8,471 nt of DNA from Phycisphaerales bacterium UBA854. Its GTDB lineage: Bacteria; Planctomycetota; Phycisphaerae; Phycisphaerales; SM1A02. The notes beneath the pieces were generated by a model. The model was not told the origin of the DNA, ran no database searches, and worked only from the letters and a program-made list of their open reading frames with translations. Position numbers and translations under genes: made by a program. Position 1 is the stretch's first letter. Every line of letters begins with the position of its first letter. Below, piece after piece: positions 1 to 6,587 of the stretch. The stretch spans positions 1 through 8,471 of the forward strand of contig DBGM01000005.1 of NCBI GenBank assembly GCA_002295885.1, written 5' to 3'.

Positions 1-50
1 ACGGGAAAATTCGATGGTGAGGGGCAGCGGTGGGCGGTGGCCGCTGGGGC

Positions 51-239
51 TCATTCGGCGGGGATTTGCGACTCGCTGCGATCTGATGTCGTTTCGGCGT
101 CGGTGACCGGCTCGTTGTTCAGCAGGGCAAAGAACGAGAGCACGAAGGTCGACAGCAGCAGGGTGCTATACCCCCTGGAGGGCCTCAGGGCGTATATCAG
201 TGCCCACATGACCGGTGGTGGGAAATGAAGCGTGCGCAC
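51..239 (-). CDS. Doubtful small membrane protein or gene remnant
   Basis: This is a 62-codon frame starting with GTG at 239; an internal ATG at 209 would give 52 residues. The translation has one hydrophobic stretch around residues 24-41 (core STLLLSTFVLSFFALL) followed by a short polar acidic tail ending in IPAE. Upstream of the GTG the frame stays open only to a TGA at 270-272. The residues there (GLLIS before RTLHFPPPVMWALIYAL) also look membrane-like, so this could be the C-terminal end of a longer, decayed membrane protein. I see no convincing Shine-Dalgarno sequence before either start. I recognise no family. The opposite-strand frame at 37-228 is equally long but has no protein-like pattern. 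Whether this is a real gene is uncertain. Confidence 0.3.
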   Translation of the reverse strand: MRTLHFPPPVMWALIYALRPSRGYSTLLLSTFVLSFFALLNNEPVTDAETTSDRSESQIPAE

Positions 240-240
240 G

Positions 241-269
241 CTGATGAGCAGGCCGGTCTGTCTTACAAT
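241..269 (+). promoter_or_regulatory. Candidate promoter for the A/T-rich membrane protein gene
   Basis: A good -10-like hexamer, TACAAT, lies at 264-269. A weak -35 match (CTGATG, 241-246) sits 17 bp upstream. Transcription would begin near 276, about 30 nt before the preferred ATG at 308. Only the -10 is convincing. A short inverted repeat (TGCCC...GGGCA, 275-290) overlaps the presumed transcript start. Confidence 0.35.
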
Positions 270-307
270 TCACGTGCCCAAGTTCGGGCATGTTGGAGCT
301 GCCAGGC

Positions 308-1219
308 ATGAAGTCACTGTTGAGAACAGCAATCTACATGATGATTGGCGTTGTGACTGCTTTTGTAGTTGCCTATTCGGTGTCTATCAGTATTGGACGA
401 TTTACGAATGCAATCGTGGTCATGGACGCTTATGTTGTCATTGATAATCTTGACCCCACAGGTTCAGGAGGCTATGTAGATGCGGAGATGATGGGCTCAT
501 TTGATTTATCGACATACTTCGTTCACTGGACAGAATCTGAGGGCCAAAGTTTGTCGCGTTGGAGCAGATTCGATCACCCCGGTGTTTTGGCATTCAATAA
601 TGAAATAGACTTTTCGAATTCACGTGAAGCTCCGTCATGGTTGCCTGGCCTTAAATGTAGCGTGCGAAATCTTGATAATGCTCCGCATGTCGACATGTTG
701 GGTATGACCATCGATCCCAATTGGCCTATTGGCGATTTAAAGCCTGAGCAAATATTAGTTTGGCTTACTTCGTACCTTGAGCGTCTCTGCAATTATGAAG
801 CTGGTGTGGTGGTCCGAGATGCTAAGTCTCAAATCTTTAGTCCGCAGTTTCTTGAGATAGATCAGGCCAGAGAGTATTCCAATAATCAAGTCATAAGAGA
901 CCCAATTTATGAGTTGGCCACTAACATTCCTCAGCGACGAGTATCTTGGGAACTCGTCTGTACAGCGAATGGGTTGACGCCGTGGAATTGGATCAATCCA
1001 TTTTCATCTACACACGTTTCAGATCATTTCAGGCAACGTGACGTCGCATTTGCAATCGACTTGTCGTTGTGGGGTGCCTTGCTTGGAGTTTTGGCCTGTT
1101 GGCGACGTCTAATTTTGAGAGTGCTTCGAGCGGCGTTAAGGGTTGGTAGAAAGGCGGCTTTAGTCTCTGCCAAAGCGAGTTCTCATCTTGATGAAAAGCT
1201 TGACAAGTTGAACAAGTAG
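308..1219 (+). CDS. Unrecognised protein with two predicted membrane helices; A/T-rich
   Basis: I do not recognise this 303-residue protein. An upstream in-frame ATG exists at 290, but the ATG at 308 is preferred because GGAG at 295-298 lies 9 nt before it. Residues about 5-27 form a membrane helix after a basic start (MKSLLR). Residues about 28-246 are polar with several Trp and Cys. Residues about 247-265 form a second helix, followed by a basic tail (RRLILRVLRAALRVGRK). By the positive-inside rule both ends are cytoplasmic and the middle is periplasmic. The layout recalls a loose class of planctomycete membrane proteins with the same two-helix plan, but that is impression only. Composition is unlike the neighbours: a 60-base block at 601-660 has 26 G/C, against 44 at 2641-2700. 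This suggests transfer or relaxed, lineage-specific evolution. The gene stands alone, convergent with ssrA. Confidence 0.75.
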   Translation: MKSLLRTAIYMMIGVVTAFVVAYSVSISIGRFTNAIVVMDAYVVIDNLDPTGSGGYVDAEMMGSFDLSTYFVHWTESEGQSLSRWSRFDHPGVLAFNNEIDFSNSREAPSWLPGLKCSVRNLDNAPHVDMLGMTIDPNWPIGDLKPEQILVWLTSYLERLCNYEAGVVVRDAKSQIFSPQFLEIDQAREYSNNQVIRDPIYELATNIPQRRVSWELVCTANGLTPWNWINPFSSTHVSDHFRQRDVAFAIDLSLWGALLGVLACWRRLILRVLRAALRVGRKAALVSAKASSHLDEKLDKLNK

Positions 1220-1247
1220 TCCTGCTCGTCTCTGTAATCCAGATATC

Positions 1248-1280
1248 AAAAACAAAAACGCCGCCCCTTTCGGGACGGCG
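1248..1280 (-). terminator. Rho-independent terminator of ssrA
   Basis: Read on the minus strand, a 9-bp stem (CGCCGTCCC with GGGGCGGCG, one G-U pair) is closed by a GAAA tetraloop. TTTTTGTTTTT follows directly. It begins 8 nt past the mature tmRNA end. In the plus direction no U-tract follows the stem, so it is not an obvious terminator for the convergent gene ending at 1219. Confidence 0.9.
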
Positions 1281-1287
1281 TCGGAAG

Positions 1288-1638
1288 TGGAGCCGGGGGG
1301 ATTCGAACCCCCGTGCCGAAACAGTCAGCAAGCCGCGTCTACATGCATAGTCACCAGTTGAATCTCGGCCTCATCACCGCTCGGTGACCCACCATGCGAA
1401 GAAGCCATGACAGACAGTTGTCTTATTCCAAGGAGGAATGTCAGCGCCTTGGAACCAGCCCGATGTCAGCGGGGCGCGCCCTATCGGGCGTCGGGCGCGA
1501 CCCGTCGCGGACCTAAATCAGGCCGCGAGTGCGTACTGCGTGTTGGCAGTTAAAGGTTTGCATCCTTTTTACGTGGCCCGGATGCTCCACGACATGCAAC
1601 GACAGGCCTTCCCTGCCCGGTCGAAACCAATCGGCCCC
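1288..1638 (-). ncRNA. ssrA: Transfer-messenger RNA (tmRNA, 10Sa RNA)
   Basis: tmRNA, with SmpB, enters stalled ribosomes as an alanyl-tRNA mimic, then serves as mRNA for a degradation tag and frees the ribosome. The 5' end GGGGCCG (1638-1632) pairs with the 3' CGGCTCC (1295-1289) to form the acceptor stem, with A at 1288 as discriminator. The conserved 5' segment GGTTTCGACCGGG is present at 1629-1617. The 3' part carries a T arm (GGGGG-TTCGAAT-CCCCC). The terminal CCA is not encoded and must be added after transcription. Between the halves lie the tag frame (1547-1518) and GC-rich inverted segments where pseudoknots are expected. The length, 351 nt, is normal for one-piece tmRNA, and there is no sign of the permuted two-piece form. 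A terminator follows. I found no clear -10/-35 promoter just upstream, so co-transcription from adk or an unrecognised promoter is possible. Confidence 0.95.
1518..1547 (-). CDS. tmRNA proteolysis tag frame, ANTQYALAA
   Basis: Inside ssrA, reading resumes at GCC (1547-1545) after the usual TAACT context. The frame runs GCC AAC ACG CAG TAC GCA CTC GCG GCC TGA, giving A-N-T-Q-Y-A-L-A-A and a stop at 1520-1518. The C-terminal ALAA is the typical degron read by ClpXP-type proteases, and the initial Ala-Asn is common in bacterial tags. The charged alanine on tmRNA adds one more Ala in front. The resume codon is assigned by analogy with known tmRNAs. Confidence 0.88.
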   Translation of the reverse strand, partial: ANTQYALAA

Positions 1639-1686
1639 AGTTGTCAATGAACCATGACAGTCTACCCGCGATCGAAGGCGGGGCAG

Positions 1687-1699
1687 CGGACAATGTCCG
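1687..1699. repeat. Perfect inverted repeat CGGACA-A-TGTCCG
   Basis: Two 6-bp arms flank one base, between the adk stop (1712) and the tmRNA 5' end (1638). There is no U-tract, so it is not a standard terminator. The one-base centre suits a dimeric protein site better than an RNA hairpin. It lies about 50-60 bp upstream of the tmRNA start. Function is unknown and chance is possible. Confidence 0.35.
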
Positions 1700-1711
1700 G
1701 ATCGACGGGGA

Positions 1712-2329
1712 TCAGGCCAGCGGGTTGCCGAAGTGCCCTTCCATCGCCGGAACCGACTCCTCCAGGATGTTCAGCAGGATCCGGCTCGGAGCGCCCGTGG
1801 CGGTCACGTGGTGGATCAGCGAGGGATCGTAGTGGGCAAGGACTCTGGCCGTCTCGGCGTGGAACACCTCGAAGCGACGACGGATCACCGACTCGTCGGC
1901 GTCGTCCGGTCGGTTCTGGATCTCCGCCCGGCGCTTCATGCGCTGGACGAGTTCCTCCTCGTCATCGCAGATGAGATGGATCACCGCGAGCACTTCGATG
2001 TGCTCGTCCAACGTCTCGGCCTGAGCCGGACTGCGCGGGATGCCGTCCAGCAGGAGCACGTCCGCGCCGGGCAGGTACTTGTTGGTGTCGATCAATCCCT
2101 GGACGTACTGACGCCACAGACGACAGGTCAGTTCGTCGGGAACCAGCAGGCCCTGATTCGAATACTTCAGGAACTCACGGCCAAGTTCGGAATCGCGGTC
2201 GAGCCCGCGGAACATGTCGCCGGTCGCAAGGTGGCAGAAGCCGGGGACCTTGCCCAGGATCGCACCCTGCGTACCCTTGCCAACGCCCGGTTGACCGAAG
2301 AGGAGGATGGCTTTCAGCTTTTCTTTCAT
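1712..2329 (-). CDS. adk: Adenylate kinase-type nucleoside monophosphate kinase
   Basis: This 205-residue cytoplasmic P-loop enzyme is predicted to catalyse ATP + AMP <-> 2 ADP. The Walker A loop is GQPGVGKGT at residues 12-20. The NMP-binding start is LATGDMFR (34-41; STGDM is commoner). DGIPRSPAQAE corresponds to the usual DGFPRTxxQA. The catalytic arginine region is RPDDADESVIRRRF. The LID is the short type: only a few residues separate RMKRR from the RPDD segment, and there is no zinc-binding cysteine set. That makes it closer in form to short Adk/UMP-CMP-kinase-like members, so the preferred nucleotide is not certain. The start is ATG at 2329, preceded by GGGAG (2338-2334) with only 4 nt spacing. 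The frame stays open far upstream, but that part is antisense to recJ and is not coding. It is divergent from recJ and upstream of ssrA on the same strand. Confidence 0.88.
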   Translation of the reverse strand: MKEKLKAILLFGQPGVGKGTQGAILGKVPGFCHLATGDMFRGLDRDSELGREFLKYSNQGLLVPDELTCRLWRQYVQGLIDTNKYLPGADVLLLDGIPRSPAQAETLDEHIEVLAVIHLICDDEEELVQRMKRRAEIQNRPDDADESVIRRRFEVFHAETARVLAHYDPSLIHHVTATGAPSRILLNILEESVPAMEGHFGNPLA

Positions 2330-2342
2330 GGTGCTCCCGCGC

Positions 2343-2362
2343 GTCCGGTTCGCGGGCCGGAC
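2343..2362 (-). repeat. Inverted repeat in the adk leader
   Basis: GTCCGG and CCGGAC form perfect 6-bp arms around an 8-nt loop. It lies in the presumed adk 5' leader, ending just before the GGGAG ribosome-binding site (2338-2334). A hairpin here could influence ribosome access, but the surroundings are very GC-rich and such arms occur by chance. Confidence 0.3.
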
Positions 2363-2388
2363 TTCCCGGCTGCGTTGCGGAGGCGACC

Positions 2389-2417
2389 AGTATGGCGTTC
2401 CCCGCCACTTCGGGCAA
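2389..2417 (-). promoter_or_regulatory. Candidate adk promoter
   Basis: On the minus strand TTGCCC (2417-2412) and CATACT (2394-2389) are separated by exactly 17 bp. Each matches 4 of 6 sigma-70-type consensus bases. Initiation near 2382 would give a leader of about 50 nt before the adk ATG. This is the best such pair I found in the divergent region. Confidence 0.45.
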
Positions 2418-2449
2418 GCCGGGATCTGGCGGGCCGGGGGCGGGGGGCC

Positions 2450-2455
2450 TAGGCT
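2450..2455 (+). promoter_or_regulatory. Candidate recJ -10 element
   Basis: TAGGCT lies 6 nt before the ATG at 2462, the distance expected between a -10 box and a transcript start. If used, the recJ mRNA would be leaderless or nearly so. That would fit the lack of a properly spaced purine-rich ribosome site; the G-run at 2441-2447 is 14 nt or more from the ATG. I see no good -35 partner. Confidence 0.25.
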
Positions 2456-2461
2456 GTGGGC

Positions 2462-4204
2462 ATGCAGGGACTGACCCGAAGATGGAAGCTGGGGGAGGGG
2501 CACCGTGGGCCCGCGGGGGAATCCCTGCTGGCGCGGGTGCTTGCGGTCCGGGGGCTCGACGATCCATCTGCGATCGAGGGATTCCTGACCCCCAGCATGG
2601 GCGAAACCCACGACCCCGGGCTGCTGCCGGGGATCGACGCCGCGGCCGTCCGCCTCGTGGAGGCCGTTCGCAACGGCGAGCCGGTCGTGATCTACGGCGA
2701 CTACGACGTGGACGGAATCACCGCCACCGCCATCCTCTGGCATGTGATCCGGACCGTCGCCCCCGATGCTCCGCTCCGTTCCTACATTCCCCATCGCCTC
2801 GAGGAGGGGTACGGACTCAACCCAGACGCGCTGCGGACCCTCGCCGCCGAGCAGGCGGCCGTCGTGGTCTCCGTCGACTGCGGCATCACGGCCATCGACG
2901 AAGCGGAACTCGCCCGCGAACTGGGCGTCGATCTCATCATCACCGACCATCACACCCCGGCCACCGACGACGAGGGCAATGTGGTGCTGCCTGCTGCGCA
3001 CTCCATCGTGCATCCCGGACTGCCGGGGGGGGCCTATCCCACCACCGATCTCTGCGGAGCCGGGGTGGCGTTCAAGCTCGCCTGCCGCTTTGCGCGGACA
3101 TGGTGCGGCTCCGAACGGGTGAGCACCGCGCTGCAGCACGTGCTCACCGACAGCCTGTCCCTGGTCGCACTGGGCACCATCGCGGATGTGATGCCGCTGA
3201 CGGGTGAGAATCGCGTGCTCGCCGGACTCGGCCTCCGCCGCATCCGCAGCACGAAGCTGGCCGGTCTGCAGGCGCTGATCGAGGCCAGCGGCCTCGCCGG
3301 GGAGGACATCGACACCGAAGGGGTCGGCTTCCGACTGGCTCCGCGGATCAACGCCGCCGGGCGGATGGGGCACGCTTCCGAGGCCGTGCAGCTGCTCACC
3401 GAGGCCGACGGTGACGAAGCCGAATCGATCGCGGCCGCCCTGTGCACGCTGAACGACGAACGCCAGTGCACCGAACGCGAGATCCTCGAGCAGGCGATCG
3501 AGATGGCGAAGGCCGCGGGCATGACCGAGCCGGGACGCCGCATCATCGTACTGGCGCACCCCGACTGGCACGCCGGAGTGCTGGGTATCGTGTGTTCGCG
3601 GCTGGTCGAACGCTTCGGGCGACCCGCCATCCTCATGCAGGAGGTCGACGGCCTCTGCCGCGGGTCAGCCCGTTCGATCGACGGCTACTCCATCCACGAG
3701 GGCCTCACTGCGTGTCGCGAACACCTCGTTGGGTACGGCGGACACGCCGCCGCCGCAGGTCTGTCGCTCGACGCCACCCAGCTGGGAGTCTTCACCGATG
3801 CGATCACCGCGCACGCGAACGCGGCAATCAGCCGCGAGGATCTGGTGCCCTGGCTGGTGATCGATGCGGACGCGGCTCTGTCGGAGATCGATGCGGGCCC
3901 CGTCCTCGAGCTCGACCGTATGGCACCGTTCGGGCGCGGGAACGCCCGGCCGCGCTTCCGCATCCGGGACCTGCGTGTCACCGAGATCAAGCCGATGGGT
4001 CGTGACAACAGTCATCTTTCCCTGCGACTCGCCGGGGACGGAGGTCGCGGCGTCCGAGCCGTATGGTGGAAGCAGGGAGAGCGGGCCGATGCCCTGGCCG
4101 ACGGAATGCGGGTCGATGTCGTGGCCCGTGCGAATCTGAACCGGTGGCGCAACAACGTCACCGCCGAACTGGAGATCCTCGACCTGGCCCCCGGGTCGTC
4201 CTGA
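2462..4204 (+). CDS. recJ: Single-stranded-DNA-specific exonuclease RecJ
   Basis: RecJ degrades single-stranded DNA 5' to 3' in recombinational repair, mismatch repair and replication-fork processing. The protein has 580 residues from ATG 2462; GTG 2456 would add two. This is a normal bacterial length. The DHH domain motifs are complete and in order: YGDYDVDG (78-85), VDCG (Asp139), TDHH (Asp162-His164), and GTIADVMPL (Asp242). They supply the acidic and His ligands for two Mn/Mg ions. INAAGRMGHA follows. The DHHA1 domain shows HPDWHAGVLGIVCSRL, GSARSIDGYSIHEGL and YGGHAAAAGLSL (Gly426-Gly427-His428). The C-terminal part (MAPFGRGNARPRF onward) is the usual OB-fold region that binds DNA. It is divergent from adk and 7 bp from the downstream acylase gene, so probably co-transcribed with it. 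Confidence 0.96.
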   Translation: MQGLTRRWKLGEGHRGPAGESLLARVLAVRGLDDPSAIEGFLTPSMGETHDPGLLPGIDAAAVRLVEAVRNGEPVVIYGDYDVDGITATAILWHVIRTVAPDAPLRSYIPHRLEEGYGLNPDALRTLAAEQAAVVVSVDCGITAIDEAELARELGVDLIITDHHTPATDDEGNVVLPAAHSIVHPGLPGGAYPTTDLCGAGVAFKLACRFARTWCGSERVSTALQHVLTDSLSLVALGTIADVMPLTGENRVLAGLGLRRIRSTKLAGLQALIEASGLAGEDIDTEGVGFRLAPRINAAGRMGHASEAVQLLTEADGDEAESIAAALCTLNDERQCTEREILEQAIEMAKAAGMTEPGRRIIVLAHPDWHAGVLGIVCSRLVERFGRPAILMQEVDGLCRGSARSIDGYSIHEGLTACREHLVGYGGHAAAAGLSLDATQLGVFTDAITAHANAAISREDLVPWLVIDADAALSEIDAGPVLELDRMAPFGRGNARPRFRIRDLRVTEIKPMGRDNSHLSLRLAGDGGRGVRAVWWKQGERADALADGMRVDVVARANLNRWRNNVTAELEILDLAPGSS

Positions 4205-4211
4205 TGCACCC

Positions 4212-6581
4212 ATGCTCGAATCCACGCTGCTTGTCGTTCTGACGCTCTTCGCCCAGTCCCCGCTGGACTCCCTTCCCGCCGCCGGCGATCGAGCCGTCGC
4301 CGTCACCGGTCTGGTGGAGGAGGAGATCGTGATCGCCGTGGATGCCGCGGGGGTCCCGTGGGTCTCCGCCGACACCCTCGACGGTCTCTACCAGGGCGAG
4401 GGATTCATGCACGGGCAGGACCGCTTCTTCCAGATGGACCTGATGCGCTGCTACGCGGCGGGGGAGATGGCGGCGCTGCTGGGGCCGCCGATGCTCTCCA
4501 TCGACCGTTCCCAACGTGTGTTCCAGCTTCGACGCGTGGCGGAGCGTGCCTTCGACGCCCTGCCCGATGCCCACCGTCGCCACCTCCAGATCTACTCCGA
4601 CGGCGTGAACGCCGGCCTCGCCCAGTTGGGGGGATCACCCCCGGAATACCTCCTCCTCGGATCGGTTCCGAAGCCGTGGACGCCGGTGGACAGCCTGCTC
4701 GTCCTGCTCGCGCTGGGCGACAACCTGTGCGGTGGTTCGACCCGGATGGAGATGAATCGCAGCGACGTGCTGCGGTACGGTTCGCCGGAGATCGTCGAGT
4801 TCCTGTTCCCCGCCGTGCATCCCGACGATCGGCCCATGATGGACGAGGTCCCGGAGCCGCTGCCGTCGCTTCCACCGTGCAGCTCCGCCGTCGATGACGG
4901 CCTCGGCTGGGGACCGTACCACCGTGCGCCGGTGGTGCTCGGATCCAACGCCTGGGTGATCTCCGGTGCACGCACCGAACACGGAGGGGCGATGCTGGCC
5001 AGTGATCCGCACCTGGGGATCACGGCCCCCAACACCTGGTACCGGATCGGCCTCACCGCTGCCGCCGGTTCGGAAGCGGCCTGGCCCGCGAACGGTGCGG
5101 GGGGGTCGGAGGATTGGTGGGTGTTCGGCCTGAGTCTTCCGGGCATGCCGGGAATCGCCATCGGTACCAATGGGCACGTGGCCTGGGGATTCACCAACTC
5201 GGAAGTGGATACCCAGGATCTGGTCCGGGTCGAGGAGCATCCCACCGATCCCTCGCGGTACCGGATCGGCACGTCGGACGACGGAGCACCGATCTACGAA
5301 CCCTACGTCTGGGACGTCGAGACCATCGAGGTCGCCCGGGCCCAGCCCGAGGAGATGGACATCCGATCCACCCGCTGGGGTGCGATCTGGAGCGGGGACC
5401 GCTTCGAGGTCCCCTACGCACGGAAGTGGTCGCTGACGGAGCCCGGCGCCTTCGACACCGGAATCCTTGATGTGGCCCGGACCCGCACCGCGGGCGAGGC
5501 CCTCGATGTGCTCGCGCAGTGGGGCGGCCCGCCCCAGAACGCGATGGTGGCCGACCGCAGCGGCGACATCGGCTGGACCATCACCGGCCGTCTGCCCGAT
5601 CGCATCGGACACGATGGATCGCAGCCCACGGCCTGGCTCGACGGCACGGGCTGGAATGGCTGGCTCGACGAGACCGTCCGGCCGCGGGTCGAGAATCCGG
5701 AGTCCGGTGTGCTCTACAGCGCCAACAACCGCATGGCTTCGATCGATGTCGCCCGGCGTCTCGGCCGGGACTGGGCGGCCCCGATTCGGGCCCGCCGCAT
5801 CGGAGCGATGCTCGACGGGGACGGCGTGCTCACGGAGTCGGATCTTCTGGCCATGCAACTGGACACGGCGATGCCGCATCTCCGCCCGTTGCAGGAGCGG
5901 CTGCTTGCCGTCGTGCCCGACGACGACGCCGACGAGTCCGTGCGACGCGCGCGGGCCTACGTCGCATCGTGGAACGGGACGGCGGGTGCGCAGCAGACCG
6001 GCTTCCGTATCCTCGTGCTGGTTGATCGCCGACTCGCCGACGAGATGCTCCGGACCCTGGCCCCGGGCGTGGCGGAGCGGGGCGTCCGCATCGATGCCGA
6101 TCCGCTGCGCCGCCTGCTGGAGGCCGAGGCGATGGAGTGCCTGCCGGATCGCCACGCATCCTTCGACGCGATGTACGAAGCGGCCTTCCGCAGCGTGGTG
6201 AACGAACTCGTCCGGCAGGAGGCGGACGGGGGCGGACTGGACATGCCGTGGGGTCAGGTCAACGCCAGCCAGTTCCTGCATCCGTTCTCGCGCAACACCC
6301 CATGGGGCAGTGCGCAGCTGAACCTGCCCGCGCATCCGCAGGCGGGGCACCCCAATTCCGTCCGCGTCGCGCATCCCCGCTTCGGGGCCAGTGCGAGGCT
6401 GGTCGTGGCGCCCGGTCGCGAGCAGCACGGGATTCTCCAGACTCCCGGAGGGCAGAGCGGTCACTACCTGTCGCCGAACTACCGGGACCTGCACGGGGCA
6501 TGGGAAGAGGGTGCGCCCGCGCCGCTGCTGCCGGGTCCGGCGAGTTCGGTCATCAGGTTGCAGCGGGCCGTCGGCCCCTGA
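4212..6581 (+). CDS. Secreted penicillin acylase-family (Ntn) hydrolase
   Basis: This 789-residue precursor belongs to the penicillin acylase/acyl-homoserine-lactone acylase family, which cleaves amide-linked acyl groups. Residues about 1-15 form a hydrophobic export signal (LLVVLTLFA), unusual in lacking a basic N-terminus. GSNAWVISG marks self-cleavage between Gly244 and Ser245. Ser245 becomes the N-terminal nucleophile of a beta chain of about 545 residues, with an alpha chain of about 225. Other family blocks follow: ASDPHLG, LPGMPGIAIGTNGHVAWGFTN, the oxyanion-hole segment SANNR (503-507), and LQTPGGQSGHYLSPNY near the C-terminus. All key residues are present, so it should be active. The substrate cannot be read from sequence and could be a beta-lactam, a homoserine lactone, or a peptide or lipid amide. 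The ATG at 4212 has no clear ribosome site. Its closeness to recJ (7 bp) suggests translational coupling. The gene ends 6 bp from a convergent gene. Confidence 0.92.
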   Translation: MLESTLLVVLTLFAQSPLDSLPAAGDRAVAVTGLVEEEIVIAVDAAGVPWVSADTLDGLYQGEGFMHGQDRFFQMDLMRCYAAGEMAALLGPPMLSIDRSQRVFQLRRVAERAFDALPDAHRRHLQIYSDGVNAGLAQLGGSPPEYLLLGSVPKPWTPVDSLLVLLALGDNLCGGSTRMEMNRSDVLRYGSPEIVEFLFPAVHPDDRPMMDEVPEPLPSLPPCSSAVDDGLGWGPYHRAPVVLGSNAWVISGARTEHGGAMLASDPHLGITAPNTWYRIGLTAAAGSEAAWPANGAGGSEDWWVFGLSLPGMPGIAIGTNGHVAWGFTNSEVDTQDLVRVEEHPTDPSRYRIGTSDDGAPIYEPYVWDVETIEVARAQPEEMDIRSTRWGAIWSGDRFEVPYARKWSLTEPGAFDTGILDVARTRTAGEALDVLAQWGGPPQNAMVADRSGDIGWTITGRLPDRIGHDGSQPTAWLDGTGWNGWLDETVRPRVENPESGVLYSANNRMASIDVARRLGRDWAAPIRARRIGAMLDGDGVLTESDLLAMQLDTAMPHLRPLQERLLAVVPDDDADESVRRARAYVASWNGTAGAQQTGFRILVLVDRRLADEMLRTLAPGVAERGVRIDADPLRRLLEAEAMECLPDRHASFDAMYEAAFRSVVNELVRQEADGGGLDMPWGQVNASQFLHPFSRNTPWGSAQLNLPAHPQAGHPNSVRVAHPRFGASARLVVAPGREQHGILQTPGGQSGHYLSPNYRDLHGAWEEGAPAPLLPGPASSVIRLQRAVGP

Positions 6582-6587
6582 TTCCGG

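Noticed and set aside
232..444. A plus-strand 70-codon Cys-rich frame at the start of the A/T-rich gene
   Set aside because: It overlaps the longer frame at 308-1219, which has a ribosome site and a coherent membrane topology.
1288..1330. A tRNA on the minus strand, suggested by the T-arm GGTTCGAATCC
   Set aside because: No anticodon or D arm lies at the right distance. The 5' acceptor partner is about 340 nt away and the whole element fits tmRNA.
1438..1650. A small plus-strand ORF of 70 codons
   Set aside because: It lies almost entirely antisense to the tmRNA gene; its sequence is fully explained by tmRNA structure.
2392..3207. A plus-strand 271-codon frame overlapping the recJ start
   Set aside because: The translation is dominated by G, R, P and A, typical of a wrong frame in GC-rich DNA, and recJ is certain in the other frame.
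1712..3571. A 619-codon minus-strand frame joining adk to an extra ~400 residues
   Set aside because: The extra part is antisense to the well-conserved recJ coding sequence and reads as low-complexity G/H/R/P-rich text. The real adk start at 2329 has a ribosome site and a family-typical N-terminus.
4635..6494. A 619-codon minus-strand frame opposite the acylase gene
   Set aside because: It is a high-GC shadow frame with no family motifs, while the plus strand carries a complete acylase with all catalytic blocks.
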